The notes under the pieces: generated by a model
The model's database searches: none
What the model was told of the DNA's origin: nothing
What the model saw: the letters and a program-made list of their open reading frames with translations, nothing else
Made by a program: the position numbers and the translations under genes
Assembly (NCBI GenBank): GCA_022566315.1
Contig: JADFJC010000005.1
Coordinates: 1-64,000 of the forward strand
Source of the DNA: Planctomycetota bacterium
GTDB taxonomy: Bacteria; Planctomycetota; Phycisphaerae; Sedimentisphaerales; Anaerobacaceae
Length of the DNA: 64,000 nucleotides
Reading direction: 5' to 3'
Part shown: in pieces, positions 27,801-35,383 of the stretch
Numbering within the stretch: position 1 is the stretch's first letter
How the letters are laid out: every line of letters begins with the position of its first letter

Positions 27801-30800
27801 CTTGACAAAATAATCCCAGGCGGGCATTGGGAGCGCATCTAAATTCTCTATTCGAGGATAACTTACGAGCCTCTGAGTTACCTTGCCTTCTACAATATCG
27901 AGAATTGCCTGTTCACCCTCTCCCTGCACGACATAATCAACAAAGTCAGGGATGGTATTTACAGCTACTGTAGTATGTGGGCCTCCTACGATTATCTTTC
28001 CGTTCCATTTATTCGTTTGCCTTAAATGCTCGAGTTTGTGCATCATTCGTAGAGTATCGCGGAGGCAAATTGTATTAGCATAAATGCCCACGTAGTCTAT
28101 TTCATTTTTCCAAAGATAGTCTGTATCGAGAAAGTCGTTCGGCTGTAAGTAGTTATCTATGAAAAATACCTCATGACCGGCGTTACGCAGCACCGAAATA
28201 AGGAAACCAACTCCAATAGGCGGTCTTTTCTCCGAGGTCGAGAATGGAGACTGGGTCGGAGCAGCAGAGGTTGTCAGCAAAATTCTCATGGATTTCTTAA
28301 AATCACTTCCAGGAGTATGCCGGGGGAAGTACGTCGTTTCTTTGTCGTGCAGTTCTTCCGATTTGCTGCAATTATGGTTATTATCAACACCTTGAGCTAA
28401 AAAAACTCTGCCGTATTTATTTCTAATTTCATCGATCTCTTTTAGTCTCTCTTTTTGTTTTCCGGGGCCGATTTCGAGGCCTTGCGGGTTTTTGTAATAT
28501 AATCCGAGTAATTCAGGTATATGAGTAATCGTATAATCTGTGTCAAAAACTATTCGAAGCCAGAAGTCCCAATCTCCTGCAACTTCGTAGTGGGGCTTAA
28601 AATAACCAATAAGCTCGTGAAGTTTTTTCCTCCACATGACTTGAGGGCCACAAGGATTACGCTGTGCTATAACCTCTTTGGAGAAATCAGGCCGTTCTAT
28701 GAAACCGTTTGTATGGTGTTTTTCGAAAGTCTCGTTTGGATAATTCGTGACTATCTGGTCAATATATATCGCACCTATATGTTCGTTGGCTTCAAGGGTA
28801 TCGGCTATTATTTCCAGAGCATCCTGCCTTAGCCTGTCATCGGTGTTTGTGTTTACGAGGTATTTGCCTGAAGCAGCCTGTGCCCCCCTGTTCCAGGACT
28901 TGTAAATTGTCTCACGTTTTTCAATTTTGATATACTTTATGTTATCGTATTGCTGCTGGAATTGACGGACTACGGCATCTTCGTTTTGCTCAGAGCCGCT
29001 ATTTACAACAACTATTTCCAATTTCCCCATTTTAAAAATTGTTTGGTTAATCAAACCTTCAAGACAGCCACGAATGAAGCGTTGAGAGTTGTACATCGAG
29101 ACGATAGCTGAGACAAGATACTTTCTGCTTTCAACGTCTCCTTGGTTTTGCTGCATAACAACGTGTTCAGCCCCTGCTATTAAGTCTTTTTTATACTCGG
29201 GTATAACATCGTCCCAACCTTCGATTCTTTTTTCACAGTTAAGGTTCTCCAATGCCTGTATGACTTTATTATCGTTCGGATTTTCCTGCAAATAGGACAT
29301 ATACAGACTTCTTGCCTCTTGAACCAGGCCATGACTGGTTAGAACCTGACCACAATTCAGAACAGTCGCAAGATCGTAGGGGTTAATTTTGAGAGCATTT
29401 GTGAAATGTTTTAAGGCATTGGCCAGTTCTCCTTTCTGCAAATATGCTTTGCCGATATTATTATGAGCGGCAATAAAGTGCGGAGCAACCTCAATGGCTT
29501 TCTTAAAGGCATTGAGGGCACCATCTATATCTTTCCTACCCAATAATTTCTCCCCTGACAGGTTGTACTTTTCCGCAGAGTTAATAACCGGATGTTCTAC
29601 TTTTCCAGCAAGAAAATCTTTTGTGCCAAGCGCTAAACTATTTTCGGAAGAAACCGTTATTGCCTGTTTGTCGGATAATCTCTGTATAATTTTCAATAAA
29701 GGAACAATCGTGTGGTTCAGATCTAATCTTTTTTCAAAAAACTCCAAGCAATTTAGCCTAAATTTCAACAACTGGCCATTTGTTAAAGGTGTGCTGAAAT
29801 ATCCATTATCATCTACAACCAATCCGAGACCATATTTTCTGACATAATCGCTCATCTGGCCGATTTCATTTATTATTATCGGCAGTCCATGCTGAAGATA
29901 CGTCGCAATTTTGCCGGAAGCCATGCCAAGATATTTTATATTATTACCGGTATACTTAGATTGATATGTAGGCTCATAGAAAGCAATACCGACATCAGCG
30001 GAATGTATTACGCAGTCCAACTGATTAGGGTCAGCGATCGGTTCTAATGAGAAATAAATGTTATCAAAACATTTGTATTTTGCATAATAAGGACGCACAC
30101 CCTGGTCAAGCCCATGTCGGTTATGCACTACCAGCACCCAATCATCCGACCACTGCTTTGCACTTTCAAGTATATAGCCTGCCATAGACCATTGGGCGAC
30201 AGTGCCCATAAACAGTGCGATCTTCTTATCTTTATTAATTCCCAGGGAATCATACAAATAAGAGTTCTTTTCCCCTTTTTTAATACCTCTTCCAGCTACG
30301 GGGATGTTAATTATTTTTTCTAAAGCGATTTTATTCTCAATTGATAAATACTTGGCACGAAGTGCATCCTGACAAACAATAAAATCCAGACACTTGCAAG
30401 CTTCTATTTCCTCTTGCTTAAATTCCTTGCTTGTTTCTTCTTCAAAGAATATTTCATAAGATATCAGCCCACAAGGAATTTCGCGGTTTTGCGCAATTAA
30501 AGCCGCCTCAATTATTCCCCTGTCCACACCGATAACCAAATCATAGCTTTTAAAGTTTTCGTTTATATAGGAGATTATCTTTTCTTGAGAGTTGAGTTTC
30601 GGGTCTTCTAAAATAAAGGTACCATTTTCAACTGACTTCTCTGGCTTGTCTAACAAAAACAGTGAAGCTCCAGCACACCGATAATGTTGTGGAGTGTAAA
30701 ACCTTTTGAGGGAATAAATATCGACCTTATAGCCGTTTTCACACAATATCTCAACAATGCCGGTGAGATTTATATTACTATTAATATTGCCTTCCGGATG

Positions 30801-31652
30801 AACTATCAGGATCTTCCCGGAATTGGAAGAATTACGTTGTGAACTCGCCACAGTAACTGATTTTATCTCTGTTTTTTCTCCGGACCATTTCTTCTTGAAG
30901 TGATTTATCTCATCTCCCGTATAAAAATGGCGACAGTAACGAGATTTATATATCCTTTCCAAATCACTATCTGGTATTGAAATAGAATCAAGCACGCGTC
31001 TATAAAGTCCCTGATACCACTTCTTCTCACTTACATTGTCTTTCACTATGGAAAAATCCGGTACCCCAAGAAATTCCCGGAATGCATCGTGACAACACCG
31101 TGACAGATCCTCAAGTCTTATCAGCAAAATATCTGCATCCTGGACTTTGTATATCTGATAACCAGTCGATTTATTAAAATCATTTGCATATATATCAAAA
31201 TTGAAGACATCTTTAATTTCCTTGTCAAACCAGGTACATGCATAATCAGTTGATTCATTAAAATCAGCAAATGTCTTAAGTATGTGAGAGTTTATATCAT
31301 TAAAGGCGCTCTCTGGGTCAACATTAGTTACATGCGACAGGTCACGTTTTATATTATGAAAAACATCAGAAATGTCACGTGCGACGGGGTCGCGAACCAG
31401 AGTGATTATTTTCCACCGTATATTTCCTGCCGTACTGTCAATCAGGCTTCTTATGTCCTTACAGTGGTCAAGACGTACATTCGTGCCGGGGATGCTTGAA
31501 TAGTGATCTTCTATCTGTTTGATATTACTCCAGGACAAAAAGTGAGTGTGGTAAATTTTGTTCGGCAGGTTGAGTTTCTCAAGAGAGGCCTGAATCGTCT
31601 TGGAACCAACCTTACCCATTTGATAAATAACTATTGGATCAAATCGCTGCAT
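24900..31652 (-). CDS. Giant multidomain protein: sulfotransferase-like + GT-B + TPR + GT2 + B12-binding radical SAM + GT2 + GT2
   Basis: 2250-aa single ORF. MGKVGSKTIQASLEKL (31652-~30850); GT-B-like (~30820-29650); TPR (~29560-29270); GT2 YLVSAIVSMYNSQRF (~29130-28400); B12 region plus TSRGCPFRCQFCSVG CxxxCxxC (~28300-27050); GT2 RPKVSVLISAYNSEKYIEQALESI (~27042-26250); GT2 PLVSVIMPAYNAAEHIAEAIESVL (~25890-25180). Confidence 0.88.
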   Translation of the reverse strand: MQRFDPIVIYQMGKVGSKTIQASLEKLNLPNKIYHTHFLSWSNIKQIEDHYSSIPGTNVRLDHCKDIRSLIDSTAGNIRWKIITLVRDPVARDISDVFHNIKRDLSHVTNVDPESAFNDINSHILKTFADFNESTDYACTWFDKEIKDVFNFDIYANDFNKSTGYQIYKVQDADILLIRLEDLSRCCHDAFREFLGVPDFSIVKDNVSEKKWYQGLYRRVLDSISIPDSDLERIYKSRYCRHFYTGDEINHFKKKWSGEKTEIKSVTVASSQRNSSNSGKILIVHPEGNINSNINLTGIVEILCENGYKVDIYSLKRFYTPQHYRCAGASLFLLDKPEKSVENGTFILEDPKLNSQEKIISYINENFKSYDLVIGVDRGIIEAALIAQNREIPCGLISYEIFFEEETSKEFKQEEIEACKCLDFIVCQDALRAKYLSIENKIALEKIINIPVAGRGIKKGEKNSYLYDSLGINKDKKIALFMGTVAQWSMAGYILESAKQWSDDWVLVVHNRHGLDQGVRPYYAKYKCFDNIYFSLEPIADPNQLDCVIHSADVGIAFYEPTYQSKYTGNNIKYLGMASGKIATYLQHGLPIIINEIGQMSDYVRKYGLGLVVDDNGYFSTPLTNGQLLKFRLNCLEFFEKRLDLNHTIVPLLKIIQRLSDKQAITVSSENSLALGTKDFLAGKVEHPVINSAEKYNLSGEKLLGRKDIDGALNAFKKAIEVAPHFIAAHNNIGKAYLQKGELANALKHFTNALKINPYDLATVLNCGQVLTSHGLVQEARSLYMSYLQENPNDNKVIQALENLNCEKRIEGWDDVIPEYKKDLIAGAEHVVMQQNQGDVESRKYLVSAIVSMYNSQRFIRGCLEGLINQTIFKMGKLEIVVVNSGSEQNEDAVVRQFQQQYDNIKYIKIEKRETIYKSWNRGAQAASGKYLVNTNTDDRLRQDALEIIADTLEANEHIGAIYIDQIVTNYPNETFEKHHTNGFIERPDFSKEVIAQRNPCGPQVMWRKKLHELIGYFKPHYEVAGDWDFWLRIVFDTDYTITHIPELLGLYYKNPQGLEIGPGKQKERLKEIDEIRNKYGRVFLAQGVDNNHNCSKSEELHDKETTYFPRHTPGSDFKKSMRILLTTSAAPTQSPFSTSEKRPPIGVGFLISVLRNAGHEVFFIDNYLQPNDFLDTDYLWKNEIDYVGIYANTICLRDTLRMMHKLEHLRQTNKWNGKIIVGGPHTTVAVNTIPDFVDYVVQGEGEQAILDIVEGKVTQRLVSYPRIENLDALPMPAWDYFVKLPYNWNVRFFEDQPVFTMNTSRGCPFRCQFCSVGSIWGKKYTYFSAERIVSDIEYLIKNYGTKGIYFREDNFTLNKERLKKFCNLMIEKRIKISWVCESRVSNLTRDIVELMSRAGLRGFYFGVESGSQRMLDLTQKDITVEQIRYVFKWCHEFDVKTAASVIVGVPDETELDILQTNQLLKEIKPTVTWFNVFVGIPDSKLYRLTLDKKLYEYIDDRGLVYLQGHNDRVQHYYNGGFNAFIPYQEKNKDMTNRPKVSVLISAYNSEKYIEQALESIYNQTYQDFEVIIVDDGSTDRTSEILVNMKDPRTFICRNSVNKGLTKSLNIGLKLCRGEYVARMDADDISHPQRFEKQVGFLNENPECVALGSWYGRIDSNGEVWGSKETPIGYEDIKKNLPIGNCVGHGSMMLRRSSLVEIGGYNEKYTYAQDYDLLLRLSEVGEIRNLGEYLYNLRSWPGAVSATRAEQQNEYAELALQESVEREFDTRPVNRTMLYRFADRALAQFVNSKYISCIITLNTVGKRVKGVERIFRNYDLLRGLAYFAVSMKAESRGYLNREIQNYNNAAARQFISDYFENQIEADVRNWYLENSKLYDLRLIDLENESCQQRQNNNISEPYVSEQQSEQKGIRQSSCCKQSEPLVSVIMPAYNAAEHIAEAIESVLIQNYRNLELIVVNDGSTDDTKDIVFSFKDERIKYFYHENSGLAATHNTGIEKSEGSFLIKLDHDDMMTADFIAAHLAEFEKHPDVDLVYCDDCLIDENSKPIRVIERPEYTDRRLLIRDLFHCGFPVVPFRTCIRRSVFDKIGFFDEELLVGEDYDMMRRFVKAGLKIHHLKGAMYLRRMTSDSLSRNCSAQKAKSHFDVVKRFTDTFTYDELFPDVEWDKIAPEMRQLHAKCLTAGTYLAIGQEYVKTNAPECSRTAFDRACSELNDCVKIDPENQGLRQLLQKSKLIRARYTEAPQQVVSK

Positions 31653-31979
31653 CTATCAGTCTTTCTTCGTTTACATTCTCAAAGCATTCATATTCTGTCT
31701 TGACAGATTATTCCCATAGACAAATTTTTCTATCAGAGTGTAAATTCCATACCTTTAACGGCTAATCCCTCTAACAGGCAAAATTTGTAAGCGCTTGCGA
31801 ATATAAGAGTTACGTGCTTTTAAATAAAAAACAGTAAGTCCTATTACAATAAAGACTTACGCATTTTAAACCCCGATATTCAACTAAAATGCCGGCTTAG
31901 CTGCCGGTATTGTGAAATTCTTCCGGAAAAATACCCACAGGCGTATAAATAATGCACAAATCCCCCTTCTCAGAGATGC

Positions 31980-32756
31980 TCAGGTATTTGTAACAACAGC
32001 CCCGCAACAACCGCTCCAAGTGTCAGTTCCAGGCTTTTTTTCAGTCATCCATCCATATGAAAATACCAATTTCATCCCCGCCTGGCGCAAAAACTCTTCT
32101 ATCTCCGGCATAAATAAGTATCTGACTCGATGGCATTCATTAAACTCCTCGATGTTACCGGTGGTTTTGTCATGAATTGTCATATCATAATTCACTTCCA
32201 CACAATTGCTGTTCTCAAGCATTTTTGGCCTTGCAACTCTCTTAATTTCCATTGCCTGCTCGATTATTTTTTTCTCTCGCACCTCGGGTTTTTCAGCCAG
32301 TACAGCCGGTCCATACCAGAAATCAAAAATAAATATCCCTTCGGGCTCTAAGTGTTCGGCAACCACTTCAAACATAGCCTGCAAATCTTCATCAGTTGTC
32401 TGATAACTAAGAACATGAAAAAGCGAGACTATTACATCAAAATTTTTCCCGACGTTTAACTTGCGAATATCGGCTACTTCAAAATTCACCTTTTGGCTGA
32501 CTTGACTACTGAGTTGTGTCTTACGTTCCCCGGCCTTCGCTATCATCTTCTCACTCAAGTCAACCCCAAAAACATCAAATCCCTTCTCAGCAAGACTCAC
32601 CGCATGTCTGCCCGTGCCACATCCCAGATCCAGAATGGATTTTGCACCGGGAGCAAATTTCTCCAAAAGGCCGCAGATATAATCCGTCTCACCTCTGTAA
32701 TCTTTATCATGGTAAAGCAAATCATAATAATGGGCGTAATTGTCAAAGACCTTCAT
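31980..32756 (-). CDS. SAM-dependent class I methyltransferase
   Basis: YYDLLYHDKDYRGETDYICGLLEKFAPGAKSILDLGCGTGRHAVSLAEKGFDVFGVDLSEKMIAKA. Confidence 0.92.
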   Translation of the reverse strand: MKVFDNYAHYYDLLYHDKDYRGETDYICGLLEKFAPGAKSILDLGCGTGRHAVSLAEKGFDVFGVDLSEKMIAKAGERKTQLSSQVSQKVNFEVADIRKLNVGKNFDVIVSLFHVLSYQTTDEDLQAMFEVVAEHLEPEGIFIFDFWYGPAVLAEKPEVREKKIIEQAMEIKRVARPKMLENSNCVEVNYDMTIHDKTTGNIEEFNECHRVRYLFMPEIEEFLRQAGMKLVFSYGWMTEKKPGTDTWSGCCGAVVTNT

Positions 32757-33883
32757 TTAAGAATTTCCTTCAGACACTCCACCACATATTCAATCTGCAA
32801 TTCGGTCAACGCCAATCCGCTGGGGACATAAAATCCCCGCCTTGCAAGCTTCTCAGCAACAGGATAGTTTTCCTTCTCGAACATACCTGTCTTTTTAAAC
32901 ACAGGTTGCTCGTGTATCGGCCAGAAAAAGGGCCTTGTCCCTACCTGTTTGTCAGCCATATATTTTCTTACATAGTCTGCATCATATCCAAAATCATCAG
33001 CCAGCAAAACTCCATAGACCCAGTAGATATTATCTGCGTATGTGATTCGGTCCTTCGGCAACTGCAACTGTTCAATACCCGAAAGTAACTCAGTATACTT
33101 CTTGCCAACCTGATGTTTTTTTTCAATGAATCTATCAAGTTGCTCTAACTGCGCAACCCCCAACGCCGCCTGCAGATTAGTCATTCTGAAATTGTAGCCG
33201 AGTTCATCATGAATAAATCTTCTGTTCTTTTTGAAACATAAGTTCCGCAATTCTTTAGACTTACGAGCAATCTGCTCATTGTCTGTAACTACCATTCCAC
33301 CTTCACCTGTTGTCACCAGTTTATTCGGATAAAAACTGAAAATACTGATATCACCGAAACTACCACAGGGTTTACCTTTATAAGTTAAGCCATGTGCTTG
33401 TGCAGCGTCTTCTATGATTTTCAAATCATATTTTTTCGCGATAGCGATAACTTGGTCCATATCCACCGGCAATCCATAAATATGAACTACCATAATCGCT
33501 TTTGTCTTTGGTGTGATTTTATCTTCAAGTTGTGAGACATCCATATTCCAGGTCACAGGGTCGCTATCAATCAGTACCGGGGATGCGCATGTCCGCACAA
33601 TAGCTGCGGCACATGAGATAATAGTAAATGTCGGCATTATAACTTCATCACCCGGCCCAATCCCTAATGCCGATACAGCCACCTGGAGTGCTGCGGTACC
33701 GCTGCTTACAGCAACACCAAACCTTCTACCTACCCGGGCAGCAAATTCCCTTTCGAATCTTTTGACAAATGGACCCTCCGAAGAAATCCAGCCACTTTCA
33801 ATACACTCAAGCAGATACTTTTTTTCGTTGCCGCAAAGCAGCAGCTCATTAACCGGAACAAAAATGCTTTCAGCTGTTTTCAT
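32753..33883 (-). CDS. DegT/DnrJ/EryC1-family PLP aminotransferase
   Basis: SGTAALQVAVSALGIGPGDEVIMPTFTIISCAAAI...IEDAAQAHGLTYKGKPCGSFGDISIFSFYPNKLVTTGEGGMVVTD. Confidence 0.95.
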   Translation of the reverse strand: MKTAESIFVPVNELLLCGNEKKYLLECIESGWISSEGPFVKRFEREFAARVGRRFGVAVSSGTAALQVAVSALGIGPGDEVIMPTFTIISCAAAIVRTCASPVLIDSDPVTWNMDVSQLEDKITPKTKAIMVVHIYGLPVDMDQVIAIAKKYDLKIIEDAAQAHGLTYKGKPCGSFGDISIFSFYPNKLVTTGEGGMVVTDNEQIARKSKELRNLCFKKNRRFIHDELGYNFRMTNLQAALGVAQLEQLDRFIEKKHQVGKKYTELLSGIEQLQLPKDRITYADNIYWVYGVLLADDFGYDADYVRKYMADKQVGTRPFFWPIHEQPVFKKTGMFEKENYPVAEKLARRGFYVPSGLALTELQIEYVVECLKEILK

Positions 33884-33934
33884 TAGAGACTCTTGTTTTT
33901 CGCTGTTCCTGTCTGGATTTTGAATTCGCTACCT

Positions 33935-34402
33935 TTATTGCGTAAGTAACCTTAAAAGGCAGTGTTTTAGCTCATCAGTTTCTTCAAATCTTTCTTTATC
34001 AACTTCAAAAGAGATATAAGGCCCTTGCTTGACCTCTATTAACTCTGATTCCTCAAGAAAAACAAAGCCGTGTCCTCCGCTGGCTAAAAGAATAACGTCA
34101 CCTGCCACAAGTTCTTCACTTCTTATATATTTTTTTTCGTCCGAATAAAGATCCACTCGAATCCTGCCTGACTTTACAAGTAGAGTCTCCTGTGTGTACT
34201 GGATTTGGCGAACAACTAATTTATGAGTATGGGGAAGAATTTTATGCCCTGCAGGATGTCTCATGTAACCTAACTGCTGGGAGAATTCTTTGGGCGTAAA
34301 AAACTCAACACTATTCGTATGAAAATCGTGAGGAATAATAATAGCTATTAGTTTGTCCCCCGAAGTAATTTCTTTAATCATAGCTAATCTGGAATTTCCC
34401 AT
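33935..34402 (-). CDS. Cupin-fold protein, probably sugar/glycan related
   Basis: GYMRHPAGHKILPHTHKLVVRQIQYTQETLLVKSGRIRVDLYSDEKKYIRSEELVAGDVILLASGGHGFVFLEESELIEVKQGPY. Confidence 0.75.
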   Translation of the reverse strand: MGNSRLAMIKEITSGDKLIAIIIPHDFHTNSVEFFTPKEFSQQLGYMRHPAGHKILPHTHKLVVRQIQYTQETLLVKSGRIRVDLYSDEKKYIRSEELVAGDVILLASGGHGFVFLEESELIEVKQGPYISFEVDKERFEETDELKHCLLRLLTQ

Positions 34403-34419
34403 TTATCTCTGCTCAGCTA

Positions 34420-34560
34420 CGCTGCTGTGTCACTACTTACCGCAATACCAAACTTCCTGCCTATATGCGCAGAAAATTGCTCCTCAAACTTTTTAACAAA
34501 CGGTCCCGCTGAAGGAATCTAACCGCTTTCAATACATTCGATTAGGTACTTCTTTGACCC
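34420..34560 (-). pseudogene. Remnant of a second DegT-type aminotransferase N-terminus
   Basis: Minus strand reads GSKKYLIECIESG*IPSAGPFVKKFEEQFSAHIGRKFGIAVSSDTAA*, collinear with EKKYLLECIESGWISSEGPFVKRFEREFAARVGRRFGVAVSSGTAA of the adjacent intact gene; TAG at 34519-34521 replaces W. Confidence 0.9.
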
Positions 34561-35383
34561 CACCATTTATGGTTAATTCTTTTTTCTCACTATCGATTAA
34601 AGCTTTTAACTTTACCTTAACCTGCTGAAACTTCTCATATGCGGTAAGCGCCTTAAGCTTCTCAAGGGTAATCATATAATGATTCATTAGTGCCTCTGTG
34701 CCTGCATATTTGATTATTTCGTCTGCGTGTTTTTCTACAATCTGGTAATAGCCTTCCGCATCCTTGTACTTATCATTCGATATGGTGTCTTCAGAATGGC
34801 AACGATGATAAATAAACAGAGGCTCGGACACAAACCCGAATTCATAATGCCTGGCAAGCCTAATCGATGTATCCCATTCTTGAAACGAAGTAATAGCTTC
34901 ATCAAGATAGCCGATACGCTCAAGGCATTCACGTTTCACTAATAGCCCCTGGAACATTGGAAATGGACGCTTGAGAAGTTCCTTGTAGATATTACCTGAT
35001 AGCGACAGAACGCCCATGTTTCGAGGAGTGATATCTTTTCCTTCTGTTATATAACATTCAGAATGAATCACCTTAAAGCCTTCTCTTTCTTGCAAATCGA
35101 AACCTGCTTGTAGTCGATTTGGCAACCATTCATCATCAGAATCGAGAAAAGCGATCCACTCGCCGGTTGCATTTCTGATACCTGTGTTCCTTGCTGCCTG
35201 GTCACCTTTATTTGTATTGTGGCAAATAAGCTTTACTCTGCTGTCCCGGCAAGCAAGCTTCTCAACAATCTGGACGGTATTATCAGTCGAACAGTCATCG
35301 ACAACAATTATTTCATAGACAGGACAGATTTGCTTCAGTGTGCTGACTATAGCTCTTTCGATAGTTTTCTCACGGTTGTACAC
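34529..35383 (-). CDS. GT2-family glycosyltransferase, likely the 3' part of the upstream frameshifted giant gene
   Basis: VYNREKTIERAIVSTLKQICPVYEIIVVDDCSTDNTVQIVEKLACRDSRVKLICHNTNKGDQAARNTGIRNATGEWIAFLDSDDEWLPNRL; begins abruptly inside the GT2 signature. Confidence 0.85.
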   Translation of the reverse strand: MYNREKTIERAIVSTLKQICPVYEIIVVDDCSTDNTVQIVEKLACRDSRVKLICHNTNKGDQAARNTGIRNATGEWIAFLDSDDEWLPNRLQAGFDLQEREGFKVIHSECYITEGKDITPRNMGVLSLSGNIYKELLKRPFPMFQGLLVKRECLERIGYLDEAITSFQEWDTSIRLARHYEFGFVSEPLFIYHRCHSEDTISNDKYKDAEGYYQIVEKHADEIIKYAGTEALMNHYMITLEKLKALTAYEKFQQVKVKLKALIDSEKKELTINGGVKEVPNRMY

